A DNA stretch of 64,000 nt from Cellvibrionaceae bacterium (GCA_021151695.1 JAGKWU010000011.1:62001-126000); one strand, 5' to 3'. Shown: positions 25,963 to 34,910, numbered from the stretch's first letter. The notes: generated from the letters alone by a model not told the origin. Made by a program: numbers and translations.

Positions 25963-26282
25963 TGTGTGATCCTTTATTTATCGTCTCATTCAGTCTAGCG
26001 GTGCGTGACATAAAAGGCCATAGAGTGCAAAGCCCAAAGATTTCATCCGCTTATCGATTAAGAGCCAAGATATTGAGTAAAAAGCTAAGATACACCTTGG
26101 GACTGCGAAAAGCACCTGCCGCCTGTTTTGCATTATAGACACGCTAAACCTGCCGCGCTGTTAGTTGTCGCACCCACTCAAAATACATAACACAAAAGCC
26201 AGACTCCAGGCTTAAAAAAAGCCCCTTGGAAAAACCACCAAGGAGCCTTTTACAAGAGCAAACAGGTTTGCAAACCACTCAA
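25963..26282. other. 320-base intergenic region between the first PII gene and amtB
   Basis: No gene found. It holds the amtB terminator (26214-26249); the other part presumably carries the PII promoter. I looked for a -24/-12 sigma-54 site on the minus strand and did not find one with the GG-N10-GC spacing. Confidence 0.4.
26214..26249 (-). terminator. Intrinsic terminator after amtB
   Basis: Read leftward, GCTCCTTGG (26246-26238), an 8-base loop, CCAAGGGGC (26229-26221; one G-T pair) and a T-run (26220-26214). Confidence 0.82.
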
Positions 26283-27788
26283 TTATGAGTGGTAAGCGCG
26301 CTCGCCGTGTTCTGCTGTATCCAGACCTTCGGTTTCCACTTCGTCGCTCACACGCAGGCCGATGATGACATCAACCAACTTGTAGGCAACCAGCGATACC
26401 AGACCTGACCACACCAGAGTTACACCCACAGCTTTAGCTTGCGCCAGCACTTGAGTACCTATACCGGCAAAGCCCCAGGTGCCTGCAACATAGTCGTACA
26501 CACCAGTACCGCCGAGGTCCGGGCTGTTGAACACACCGGTCAAGAGCGCACCGAGGATACCGCCGATACAGTGAACACCGAATACGTCCAGGCTATCGTC
26601 GTAACCCAGTGCCGCTTTCAGTTTCAGCACTGCCAGCATACAAACGAAGCCACCCAGTACACCAATCACAATACTGCCCATTGGACCAACCCAACCACAC
26701 GCCGGGGTAATTGCAACCAGACCCGCTACAGCACCAGAAGCAGCGCCCAACATGGTTGGTTTGCCGCGCAGAATCCACTCACCGAAAGTCCAGGCCAATA
26801 CAGCAGCAGCGGTTGCCAGGAAGGTATTGATAAATACTTGTGCGGCAAAACCGTTAGCTTCCAGGTTTGAACCTACGTTGAAACCGAACCAACCCACCCA
26901 CAGAAGCGCAGCGCCAATCATAGTGAACGGCAGGTTGTGCGGTGCCAGTGATTGAGTACCGAAACCTTTACGCTTACCGATCAGCAAACAACCTACCAGA
27001 CCAGCGATACCCGCGTTGATGTGTACTACGGTACCGCCAGCGAAATCCAGTGCCCCCCATTGGAACAGCAAGCCAGCGGTCGCAGTCGCAGCAGCACCAG
27101 CCTCAGCAGTGGTGTACGCATCTGGACCCGCCCAGAACCACACCATGTGTGCGATTGGCAGATAAGAGAAAGTGAACCACAGCACCATGAACAGCAGCAC
27201 TGCAGAGAACTTCATACGCTCGGCAAATGCACCTACGATCAGACAAGGAGTCAGAGCCGCAAAGGTCATTTGGAAGGCAGCGTAAAGATATTCAGGAATG
27301 TAGACGCCTTTGCTAAAAGTAGCGGCGGCGGTCAGGTTACCGGCAGCATCCAACATATCTTTCAGGAACAGGCGATCCAAACCACCGATAAAGGCACTGC
27401 CTGACGTAAACGCCAGCGAGTAACCGTAAATCGACCAGAGGACACTAACCAGGCAGAAGGTCACAAAAATCTGCATGGACAGCGACAACATGTTCTTGGC
27501 GCGTACCATGCCGCCGTAGAACAGCGCCAAGCCTGGTAACACCATGAACAATACCAACAGTGTACTGGTCAACATCCAGGCGATATCACCTTTTTCAAAC
27601 TTTGGAGCCACAGGTGCATCGGCGGCGGGAGCAGCAGCTTCGGGAGCGGCAGCAACAGCGGTTGCCTCGGCAGCAGCACTGCTGGCAGCCTGTACGGCGT
27701 CATCCGCAAAAGCGGCACCGGCGGAGAGCAACAGCCCAGCCACACCGGCAATAAGAGCGAGCTTGCGGCTCATTTCAACAAATTTCAT
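26283..27788 (-). CDS. amtB: Ammonium transporter AmtB
   Basis: A 501-residue inner-membrane ammonia channel. A signal peptide (about 1-27) is followed by an alanine/proline-rich stretch (about 28-60) and then 11 helices of the Amt/Rh family. The two pore histidines are visible in the motifs VVHINAG and FGVHCIGG, and the LALFYGGMVRAKN segment of the first membrane helix is present. The start is ATG 27788 or the adjoining GTG 27791; a ribosome site (AGGAG) lies 8-11 bases upstream. It follows the second PII gene by 30 bases, the standard glnK-amtB pair, and PII would block the channel directly when nitrogen is plentiful. Confidence 0.95.
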   Translation of the reverse strand: MKFVEMSRKLALIAGVAGLLLSAGAAFADDAVQAASSAAAEATAVAAAPEAAAPAADAPVAPKFEKGDIAWMLTSTLLVLFMVLPGLALFYGGMVRAKNMLSLSMQIFVTFCLVSVLWSIYGYSLAFTSGSAFIGGLDRLFLKDMLDAAGNLTAAATFSKGVYIPEYLYAAFQMTFAALTPCLIVGAFAERMKFSAVLLFMVLWFTFSYLPIAHMVWFWAGPDAYTTAEAGAAATATAGLLFQWGALDFAGGTVVHINAGIAGLVGCLLIGKRKGFGTQSLAPHNLPFTMIGAALLWVGWFGFNVGSNLEANGFAAQVFINTFLATAAAVLAWTFGEWILRGKPTMLGAASGAVAGLVAITPACGWVGPMGSIVIGVLGGFVCMLAVLKLKAALGYDDSLDVFGVHCIGGILGALLTGVFNSPDLGGTGVYDYVAGTWGFAGIGTQVLAQAKAVGVTLVWSGLVSLVAYKLVDVIIGLRVSDEVETEGLDTAEHGERAYHS

Positions 27789-27818
27789 CACGGGAAATTC
27801 TCCTGACTTGTTATTGGT

Positions 27819-28157
27819 TTAAAGGGCTTCGTCGCCAGTTTCGCCAGTGCGAATACGCACCACCTGCTCCAGACTGGATACAAATATCTTCCCGTCGCCG
27901 ATTTTGCTGCTGTTAGCGGCCTTGGTAATAGCTTCTACTACACGATCCACTTCACCTTCAGCTACTGCAATTTCCACCTTGGTTTTTGGCAAAAAATCGA
28001 CCACGTACTCAGCGCCACGGTAGAGTTCAGAGTGGCCCTTCTGGCGCCCAAACCCTTTAACCTCGGTCACTGTCATACCGTGAACTCCAATTTCGGACAA
28101 AGCTTCACGCACGGCGTCAAGTTTGAACGGCTTAATGACTGCTGTTACTAACTTCAT
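27819..28157 (-). CDS. glnK: PII protein GlnK paired with amtB
   Basis: A 112-residue PII protein of the same family as its neighbour. The T-loop with Tyr51 (in GAEYVVDFLPKTK), B-loop (SSKIGDGKIFV) and C-loop (RIRTGETGDEAL) are intact. It is the amtB-linked copy and so GlnK by convention: it binds AmtB and shuts the channel. The start is ATG 28157, just after a TAGGAG ribosome site; the in-frame ATG at 28196 upstream would add 13 residues not in the family. A candidate sigma-54 promoter lies 134-160 bases upstream. Confidence 0.94.
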   Translation of the reverse strand: MKLVTAVIKPFKLDAVREALSEIGVHGMTVTEVKGFGRQKGHSELYRGAEYVVDFLPKTKVEIAVAEGEVDRVVEAITKAANSSKIGDGKIFVSSLEQVVRIRTGETGDEAL

Positions 28158-28302
28158 TTTTTGTACTCCTAAAAAATCCTGCACACCTGGATGCAAGAAG
28201 CACCGGAAATACCACTTTATTTGAGAGGGTCCCCATAAAATCGCACCAGGATGTCTCGTTTCAGCCCATCAGGAATACGACTTTATATTCAATGACGATT
28301 TA

Positions 28303-28318
28303 GCATTTTGCAGGCCAA
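28303..28318 (-). promoter_or_regulatory. glnK: Possible sigma-54 promoter of glnK-amtB
   Basis: Read leftward from 28318: TGGCCTGCAAAATGCT. The GG (28316-28315) and GC (28304-28303) are exactly ten bases apart as in a -24/-12 site, but the central bases differ from the TGGCAC-N5-TTGC consensus. Candidate NtrC sites lie further upstream (see 28563). Expected start near 28291. Confidence 0.4.
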
Positions 28319-28562
28319 TTAAAATTTATTTTTATAAATCAACAGGATGCGATTTTTCGCACTTATAAAACCAAGCCCAAGTGCAAACTAAACCAGACAA
28401 TGCGCACCAAAAGCGACCACTACCGCGTGCGCATAGCACCAAAATGGGATAGCCGCAGCAATGCCACTCACGCTGCCACCTAAATCAACCCAACATTCAC
28501 CAAAAACAGGCAATTTTTAAATGCCCAAGCAGGTTTTCGCGCGGGTTCGCAGGGGGTAAACT

Positions 28563-28577
28563 GCACCAAACCGTTGC
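28563..28577. promoter_or_regulatory. Possible NtrC binding site
   Basis: GCACC-AAACC-GTTGC, 9 of 10 positions of the GCACC-N5-GGTGC NtrC consensus. It is about 280 bases upstream of the predicted glnK start point but also only 31 bases before ubiK. One of several GCACC half-sites in this region. Confidence 0.28.
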
Positions 28578-28607
28578 CATCCCTTTCAAAACTACGGAAG
28601 CAAAACC

Positions 28608-28856
28608 ATGATCAGCGAATTTGCCCAGCGCCTCAGCCAGGAGTTACAGCAAGCTCTGCCAATGCTGGATAAGTTATTACCCAAGCGCGAGTTGCAGCTC
28701 GCAATACAATCGGCACTCGGAAAACTCAACCTGGTGAGTCGCGAGGAATTTGATGCGCAAACCGCCGTTCTCCAGCGCACCCGAAGCCGTCTCGAACAAT
28801 TGGAAGCACGCTACGCTCAACTTGAACAACATCTGGATTCAACTCAAAAACAGTGA
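28608..28856 (+). CDS. ubiK: UbiK, ubiquinone biosynthesis accessory factor
   Basis: An 82-residue member of the BMFP/UbiK family (formerly YqiC). It is fusogenic and needed for efficient aerobic ubiquinone synthesis in Escherichia and Salmonella, where it binds UbiJ. Sequence: an N-terminal amphipathic helix (FAQRLSQELQQALP), then a coiled coil (about 47-80, RSRLEQLEARYAQLEQHL). Size and arrangement fit the family. It precedes comM by 104 bases on the same strand, as in other gammaproteobacteria where ubiK and comM are adjacent. Confidence 0.9.
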   Translation: MISEFAQRLSQELQQALPMLDKLLPKRELQLAIQSALGKLNLVSREEFDAQTAVLQRTRSRLEQLEARYAQLEQHLDSTQKQ

Positions 28857-28966
28857 GAGATAAACCGCAAGCCGCGCCCTCGCGCTTTGCATTCCAATAG
28901 CAACTTGTATATCTTCAGCGCGTCCGCCATTGACGGCACATCACCTCAAACCTGCAAGGAATGCTT

Positions 28967-30460
28967 ATGTCGCTCGCGATTGTTTATACCCGCGCCAAAC
29001 TCGGCGTTAATGCCCCGCTAGTTACCGCAGAAGTCCACCTCTCCGCCGGCCTACCGAGCCTCTCCATCGTCGGCCTGCCAGAAGCCGCCGTTAAAGAAAG
29101 CAAAGACCGGGTACGCAGCGCCATTATCAATAGCCATTTCGAATTTCCGGCCCGACGCATAACCATCAATCTGGCCCCGGCTGACCTACCAAAAGAGGGT
29201 GGCCGTTTCGATTTAGCTATAGCCCTCGGCATCCTCGCCGCCTCGGGACAAATTCCGCCGCAGACGCTTGAACGTTATGAATTTCTCGGCGAATTGGCAT
29301 TGTCTGGCGAACTACGTGCCGTTAGTGGCGCCCTGCCTGCCGCCATGGCCTGCGCCGACAACCAGCGCGAACTGATTATCAGCGCCGAAAGTGCTGGCGA
29401 AGCGGCGTTGAGTAGCAGCGCGCGAGTGTTCGGCGCAGAAAGCTTGCTGCAGGTTTGCGCTCATTTGCAGGATAGAGAACATTTATTTCAAGCGAGCGCA
29501 CCTGAACCGTTAGAGCCGGAAACCCCATTAGATTTATGCGATGTAAAAGGTCAAAGCCAAGCCAAACGCGCCTTGGAAATAGCTGCCAGCGGCGGCCATA
29601 ATTTATTATTCTTTGGCCCACCAGGAACCGGCAAAACCATGCTGGCCAGCCGCCTGCCGGGAATCCTCCCACGCCTTAATGAACGGGAAATGCTGGAGGT
29701 CGCGGCCGTCTACTCAGTATCCGCACAATCACAGGGGCAACCCTGGAGAAGCAGACCGTTTCGCAATCCACATCACACCGCTTCGGCAACGGCGCTGGTA
29801 GGAGGGGGAAGCACACCCAAACCTGGCGAAATCTCGCTTGCACATTGCGGTGTACTTTTTCTTGATGAATTGCCCGAATTTAATCGCAAAGTGCTCGAGG
29901 TATTACGTGAGCCTCTGGAGAGCGGAGAGGTCAGGATTTCGCGCGCACGCAGTCAGGCTTGCTACCCGGCGCGCTTCCAATTAATTGCCGCGATGAATCC
30001 CTGTCCCTGCGGCTATTTCGGCAATCAGGATGATCGCTGTCGCTGCACGCAGGACCAAGTGCGTCGCTACCGGGATCGCATTTCGGGTCCAATGCTGGAT
30101 CGCATCGACATGCACGTGCCTGTACGCGCCCTGCGCCAAGGGGAAATTCACAGCAAACAACACAGCGATAGCAGCCTCGATATTCGCGAAAGAGTTGAGC
30201 AGGCGCGCATCGTACAGGTAAAGCGTCAAGGCAAAGCCAATTGTCAACTCAGCGCGCCAGATCTGGAAAAGCATTGTCAACTCGCAGACAGCGACAAGGC
30301 GCTATTGGAACACGCCATACAAAAAATCGGCCTGTCGACCCGTGCCTACCATCGCGTATTGAAAGTGGCGCGCACACTGGCCGACATGCAGGGCAAGCTC
30401 CAACCGGATACCGAAAACATCAGCGAAGCACTGAGTTATCGAATATTGGATCGTCAATAA
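28967..30460 (+). CDS. comM: ComM/YifB, magnesium-chelatase-like AAA+ ATPase
   Basis: A 497-residue AAA+ protein. In Vibrio cholerae ComM is a hexameric helicase that promotes branch migration during natural transformation. It begins MSLAIVYTRAKLGVNAP, matching family starts, with an N-terminal Lon-like fold (about 1-190), Walker A GPPGTGKTMLASRLPG, the Walker B/sensor region LFLDELPEFNR, and a C-terminal Mg-chelatase segment ending in STRAYHRVLKVARTIADM-like sequence. The four-Cys CPCGYFGNQDDRCRC zinc motif is visible. I chose ATG 28967, preceded by AAGGA; another in-frame ATG is at 28961. The last 41 bases overlap the convergent diguanylate cyclase gene. Confidence 0.93.
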   Translation: MSLAIVYTRAKLGVNAPLVTAEVHLSAGLPSLSIVGLPEAAVKESKDRVRSAIINSHFEFPARRITINLAPADLPKEGGRFDLAIALGILAASGQIPPQTLERYEFLGELALSGELRAVSGALPAAMACADNQRELIISAESAGEAALSSSARVFGAESLLQVCAHLQDREHLFQASAPEPLEPETPLDLCDVKGQSQAKRALEIAASGGHNLLFFGPPGTGKTMLASRLPGILPRLNEREMLEVAAVYSVSAQSQGQPWRSRPFRNPHHTASATALVGGGSTPKPGEISLAHCGVLFLDELPEFNRKVLEVLREPLESGEVRISRARSQACYPARFQLIAAMNPCPCGYFGNQDDRCRCTQDQVRRYRDRISGPMLDRIDMHVPVRALRQGEIHSKQHSDSSLDIRERVEQARIVQVKRQGKANCQLSAPDLEKHCQLADSDKALLEHAIQKIGLSTRAYHRVLKVARTLADMQGKLQPDTENISEALSYRILDRQ

Positions 30461-32159
30461 GACCTTGCTGTTGATAGCGGCTGAGAGTGTTGCAAACCTC
30501 AGCCAGGGATTGGGGTGGAGCAAATAAATAGCCCTGCATTTGACGGCAACCCGCATCTTGCAACCACTGCTTTTGCTCCAATGTTTCAACACCTTCCGCC
30601 ACAACAATTTTGCCAAGATTGTGGGCAAGATTAATCATGGCGGCAACCAGGCGGCGATCACTGGAGTTGCGCTGCAATTCACTGAGCAACCGCGAGGCGA
30701 GTTTGACCGAACTGATGGGCAAGCGCTGCAAATGCAAAAACGAAGAGCTGCCGGTCCCAAAATTATCCAGCGCAAAATTGATCCCGAAAAATGCCAGGGG
30801 GCGCATGCACAAGCTGACCAGATCGATATTTTCCATAAACGAGGATTCAGTCAATTCAAACTCAATGTCCCCCGCTTGAATTTCATAATCTTCAAAAATT
30901 GCCGCTATTTCATGCACCAATCGTTCGTCTTTGAACTGCCGCATTGAAAGATTGATAGACATCACAATGCCATTGCCGAAGTGCGCGTGAATTTGCTTTA
31001 AATCACTGCACGCCTGCCGAATTGCCCAATAACCAATCGCGGTGATCAAGCCGGTATCTTCAGCCGTGGCGATAAATTCGGCGGCGCTAAGCACACCGGA
31101 ATCAGGATTGTCCCAACGCAAAAGCGACTCAAGTGCAACCACTTGATTGGTCTCAACATCAATGCGCGGTTGGTACTCCAAAAAGAATTGGTTTTTTTTG
31201 AGCGCCTTGCGCAGGTTGGATTCCAGACGCAACTGGCGGCGAACATTTTTGTTCATCACATCGGTAAAAAAACAAAAACTGCTGCCCTCTTCCTGCTTGG
31301 CTTTGTACATGGCCATGTCGGCATTTTTTAGCAGGTTTTCGGCGTCGCGTCCCGCTTGCGGATAAATCGCAATGCCTATGCTGCAACCAACCACCACCTC
31401 ATAACCATTGACATCTGCCGGTTCAGAAATCAGTGCAATAATTTTTTGTGCAATGTGCGCCACATCTGTGTGATTTTCGATGTGCGACAAAAGCAGTGTG
31501 AATTCATCCCCGCCCATGCGCGCAACTGAATCGCTGCGGCGCATACAAGAGGTCAGTCGTTTGGCGCACAAACGAATAATGGCATCGCCCGCATCGTGAC
31601 CAAAATTGTCGTTAACTTGTTTAAAACCATCCAGATCAATAAATAAAAGCGCAAAAGAGGTTTTATCGCGATTGGCAAGATGAATGAGATGCTCAAGGCG
31701 ATCGCGAAATAAAATACGGTTGGGAATGTCGGTGAGCTGATCGTAATGGGCAAGTCGCGCGAGATGCAGTTCGGTTTGTTTGCGCTCGATCGCGTAACGC
31801 AAAGTACGCTCAAGCAATTGATAATCGATTTGGCCTTTTATGAGGTAGTCCGCTGCACCGGCGCGAATGACGTCGCGATCTACTTCACTTTCCATCTCGT
31901 CCGTCATGATGACGATAGGCGTCTTATTCGCCTGTACCTTGGCGCTGTTTAACAGATCGCGGGCACTCTTGTCGCCCCAGAAAAAGTCCAGTAAAACCAC
32001 GTCAAAGTCATTAGACAAAATTTGTGGTAATGCCGCCTCCAGCTGGTCACACCAGACCAACTCATAGGTGACGTGACGAACCTGGGCCAGAATATCGGCA
32101 ATCAGCAGATACTCGCCCTGTTCCCGGTCGATAAATAGAATTTTTATCGTTTTATCCAT
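30420..32159 (-). CDS. REC-GGDEF-EAL response regulator with a degenerate EAL domain
   Basis: A 579-residue soluble protein. It has an N-terminal receiver (about 5-125, phospho-acceptor Asp58), a GGDEF domain (GGDEF 216-220, RRSD I-site five residues earlier) and an EAL domain (about 315-570). The EAL site is altered: EAL became ESL (344-346), DDFGTG became DNFGTG (465-466), and the KID-type motif became KLA (486-488); AEGVE is kept. Loss of the second catalytic-site Asp and the KID aspartate suggests it no longer hydrolyses c-di-GMP, leaving an active-looking cyclase controlled by phosphorylation. Its stop lies inside the end of comM (41-base convergent overlap). No kinase is adjacent. Confidence 0.9.
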   Translation of the reverse strand: MDKTIKILFIDREQGEYLLIADILAQVRHVTYELVWCDQLEAALPQILSNDFDVVLLDFFWGDKSARDLLNSAKVQANKTPIVIMTDEMESEVDRDVIRAGAADYLIKGQIDYQLLERTLRYAIERKQTELHLARLAHYDQLTDIPNRILFRDRLEHLIHLANRDKTSFALLFIDLDGFKQVNDNFGHDAGDAIIRLCAKRLTSCMRRSDSVARMGGDEFTLLLSHIENHTDVAHIAQKIIALISEPADVNGYEVVVGCSIGIAIYPQAGRDAENLLKNADMAMYKAKQEEGSSFCFFTDVMNKNVRRQLRLESNLRKALKKNQFFLEYQPRIDVETNQVVALESLLRWDNPDSGVLSAAEFIATAEDTGLITAIGYWAIRQACSDLKQIHAHFGNGIVMSINLSMRQFKDERLVHEIAAIFEDYEIQAGDIEFELTESSFMENIDLVSLCMRPLAFFGINFALDNFGTGSSSFLHLQRLPISSVKLASRLLSELQRNSSDRRLVAAMINLAHNLGKIVVAEGVETLEQKQWLQDAGCRQMQGYLFAPPQSLAEVCNTLSRYQQQGLIDDPIFDNSVLR

Positions 32160-32401
32160 GCTCCCAATTCCCTCACCTTCGTACTACATATTCGCGCGAC
32201 CAAGGTCGCCGGCAAGTCACAGCTGATATCCAAACTTTACACGGCAGCTTCGTGTTAATAAATAATATTTACCCCATATAACAAATCAAAGGATTAGTTG
32301 TTTTTTTAAAATGTGAAGTTATAAACAATGCATAATTACAGACTAGCAAACGCTTGTTACAATGCGCGCCCTTTCCTTCAGTTTATTTTTGCCGAGGCTC
32401 C

Positions 32402-34420
32402 GTGTCCCAGTTAAATGCCCGTCAAAAAGAGGCCGTACTTTACATTGATGGTCCCTGCCTGGTGCTCGCTGGCGCGGGAAGCGGTAAAACCAGTGTAATT
32501 ACGCGCAAAATCGCCTACCTGATCCAGCAATGTGACATGCCAGCCCGCCATATCGCGGCCCTGACCTTCACCAATAAAGCCGCTCGCGAGATGAAAGAGC
32601 GCGTGGGTAACCTGGTCAAAGGCAGCCAGGCCAAGGGCCTGACGGTTTCCACCTTTCACAACCTCGGCCTCAATATCATTCGGCGTGAATACAAAAGCCT
32701 GGGTTTCAAACCGGGATTTTCAATTTTTGACAGCGAAGACGCCCGCTCGCTGCTGAAAGAACTAATGCTGCGTGACGGTGACCTTGATACAGATCACCTG
32801 GATATGGTGCAACACCAAATCTCCAATTGGAAAAACGACCTTATCACTCCCAAACGCGCGCTCGAGCTGGCCCAGAGCCCGGGCGAGCAGACAGTCGCAC
32901 TGGTGTATCAGCAGTACAACCAGGCACTGCGCGCCTACAACGCGGTGGATTTTGACGATCTCATCCTGATCCCCGTAAACCTGTTTCGCGACCACGAGGA
33001 GATTCTGGCGCGCTGGCAGAAGCGCATCCGCTATCTGCTGGTGGATGAATACCAGGACACCAATTCCAGCCAATATTTGTTAGTACAGCTGATCGTGGGC
33101 AATCGCGGCGGCTTGACCGTGGTGGGCGATGACGACCAATCCATCTACGCCTGGCGCGGTGCGCGGCCGGAAAATATGGTGCAACTGAAGGTCGACTACC
33201 CCAGCCTACGCCTAATCAAGCTTGAGCAAAACTACCGCTCAACCAGCCGAATCCTGCGGGTTGCCAACCATTTAATTGCACATAACCCGCACGAATTCGA
33301 CAAAGCGCTGTGGAGCGAAATGGGGCTGGGCGATCACATCCGCGTGGTACGTTGCGCCAACGAAGATGCAGAAGCTGAGCGGGTCGCCACTGAAATCCTT
33401 ACCCAACGCCTGCGCAAACAGAACAAATTTCGCGATTACGCCGTGCTCTATCGCGGCAACCACCAGGCACGCCTGCTGGAAATGAAGCTGCAGCATCACC
33501 AGATTCCCTACAAGATCAGCGGCGGCTCGTCGTTCTTCTCCAAGACGGAAATCAAGGACATCATGGCTTACCTGCGCCTGTTGGTGAACCCGGATGATGA
33601 CAATGCCTTCTTGCGCATTATCAATACGCCGCGCCGCCAGATAGGCACCAGCACCCTTGAAGCGCTGGGCAATTACGCCAGCCAGCGCGAAGTGAGCCTG
33701 TTCGCCGCCATTGAAGAAGTGGGTATTGCCAGTCTTATCCCGGAAAAAAACCTGGAGCGATTGCAGCGCTTTGTTCATTGGCTGCGGGGTGTAGCGCGCA
33801 ATTGCGCCCAAAGCGATCCGGTCGCCGCCGTGCGTGAGATGATCGACGATATCGACTACGTGGGCTGGATGCATCAGAACTCCAACACGCCGAAAGCTGC
33901 CGAAAAACGCCTGGAGAATGTGTTTTATCTGGTGGAATCTTTGGAAAAAAGCCTGGCCAAAACCGCCGACGACGATGAAGACGGCGAAGCGCGTATTGAA
34001 GATGCCATCGCCAAATTGGTACTGCGCGATTTGATGGAGCGCCAGGAAGAGGAAGATGAAAGCGATCAGGTACAATTGATGACCCTGCACGCCTCCAAAG
34101 GTCTGGAATTCCCCCACGTGTTTATGGTGGGACTGGAAGAAGACCTGTTACCGCATCGCAACAGCATCGACGATAACAACATAGAAGAAGAGCGTCGCCT
34201 CACTTACGTAGGCATTACCCGCGCCCAGAAGACTCTCACTATGACACTCTCCGGCAAGCGCAAACAGTTTGGCGAGCTGAGCGCCACTACGCCGAGCCGG
34301 TTTCTGGATGAGCTGCCGCCAGAAGACGTCGAACGTGAAGGCTTTGGTGAAAACAGCCCGGAAAAGAATGTTGCGCGAGCGGAAGAAACCATTTCCAGCC
34401 TGCTAAATCTCTTTGATTAA
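32402..34420 (+). CDS. rep: Rep ATP-dependent DNA helicase
   Basis: A 672-residue SF1 helicase that clears replication-fork obstacles and assists restart. Motifs: AGAGSGKT (Walker A), TFTNKAAREMKERV, VDEYQDTN (Walker B), GDDDQSIYAWRGA, EQNYRST, LMTLHASKGLEFP, YVGITRAQ. It is shorter than UvrD and begins (M)SQLNARQKEAV, so it is Rep rather than UvrD. The start is a GTG at 32402 with GAGG five bases upstream; an in-frame ATG at 32354 would add 16 residues foreign to the family. A possible -10 (TACAAT, 32358-32363) lies just upstream, which fits the GTG start. A terminator follows the stop. Confidence 0.95.
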   Translation: MSQLNARQKEAVLYIDGPCLVLAGAGSGKTSVITRKIAYLIQQCDMPARHIAALTFTNKAAREMKERVGNLVKGSQAKGLTVSTFHNLGLNIIRREYKSLGFKPGFSIFDSEDARSLLKELMLRDGDLDTDHLDMVQHQISNWKNDLITPKRALELAQSPGEQTVALVYQQYNQALRAYNAVDFDDLILIPVNLFRDHEEILARWQKRIRYLLVDEYQDTNSSQYLLVQLIVGNRGGLTVVGDDDQSIYAWRGARPENMVQLKVDYPSLRLIKLEQNYRSTSRILRVANHLIAHNPHEFDKALWSEMGLGDHIRVVRCANEDAEAERVATEILTQRLRKQNKFRDYAVLYRGNHQARLLEMKLQHHQIPYKISGGSSFFSKTEIKDIMAYLRLLVNPDDDNAFLRIINTPRRQIGTSTLEALGNYASQREVSLFAAIEEVGIASLIPEKNLERLQRFVHWLRGVARNCAQSDPVAAVREMIDDIDYVGWMHQNSNTPKAAEKRLENVFYLVESLEKSLAKTADDDEDGEARIEDAIAKLVLRDLMERQEEEDESDQVQLMTLHASKGLEFPHVFMVGLEEDLLPHRNSIDDNNIEEERRLTYVGITRAQKTLTMTLSGKRKQFGELSATTPSRFLDELPPEDVEREGFGENSPEKNVARAEETISSLLNLFD

Positions 34421-34444
34421 CCAATAAACATCTATTCCCCGCCC

Positions 34445-34480
34445 ATAAAAAAAGCCAACCCGCAGGTTGGCTTTTTTTAT
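34445..34480. terminator. Bidirectional intrinsic terminator between rep and cytochrome c5
   Basis: Perfect 10-bp stem AAAGCCAACC (34451-34460) / GGTTGGCTTT (34465-34474), 4-base loop, flanked by A-run and T-run; serves both converging genes. Confidence 0.92.
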
Positions 34481-34493
34481 GGCTCCAGCAATG

Positions 34494-34910
34494 TTACTTG
34501 CTGTTGTCCACCATATATTTCACAGCGCCTTTGATCTCATCATCGCTACAGGCAGCGCAGGTGCCTTTAGGAGGCATGCTGTTGAAGCCATTCAGCGCGT
34601 GGGTGTAAAGCGTGTCCAGGCCTTTGGCGGCACGCGGGCCCCAATCAGCGGCGTTGCCAAACTTGGGCGCGCCCATCACACCAGTGCCATGGCAAGTAGT
34701 GCAAACGGTGCTGAACAGCTCTTTGCCCGTTTTTGGGCCGCTGCCAGCAGGCGCCGCAGGGGCCGCCGCACAGGGTTCGCCTGACATACAGGTCTTACCT
34801 ACCGGGGCAATACGATCCTTAACGGTCTCAACCGCCTTCTCTTCGCTGAACGCAAAACCAGATGCAGCTGCCAGGCTGGCAACTACCAAAATTCCACATA
34901 ATTTCTTCAT
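34494..34910 (-). CDS. Cytochrome c5 family protein
   Basis: A 138-residue exported monohaem cytochrome c. A signal peptide (about 1-22, LVVASLAAASGFA) and a Cys/Pro/Ala-rich linker precede the domain. The haem site is CTTCH, with a Met ligand (SMPPKG) near the C-terminus and a CAAC disulphide of the cytochrome c5 type. It probably carries electrons in the periplasm to a terminal oxidase or other acceptor. I chose ATG 34910 (MKKLCGILVVAS) because it gives a clean signal peptide; the sequence reads open to an ATG at 34970. Another Cys pair (CMSGEPC) in the linker is unusual for this family. Confidence 0.9.
   Translation of the reverse strand: MKKLCGILVVASLAAASGFAFSEEKAVETVKDRIAPVGKTCMSGEPCAAAPAAPAGSGPKTGKELFSTVCTTCHGTGVMGAPKFGNAADWGPRAAKGLDTLYTHALNGFNSMPPKGTCAACSDDEIKGAVKYMVDNSK

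Larger units (their letters stand above)
28158..28607. other. 450-base divergent region between glnK and ubiK
   Basis: No gene found. It contains a possible -24/-12 sigma-54 promoter for glnK (28303-28317) and several GCACC half-sites like those bound by NtrC (28200, 28243, 28403, 28436, 28563). The AT-rich central part (28318-28345) could be bent DNA. The ubiK leader is at the right end. Confidence 0.4.

Noticed and set aside
16451..34420. Duplicate helicase genes as recent paralogues
   Set aside because: They are the standard separate UvrD and Rep proteins, different in length and with their own start and tail features.
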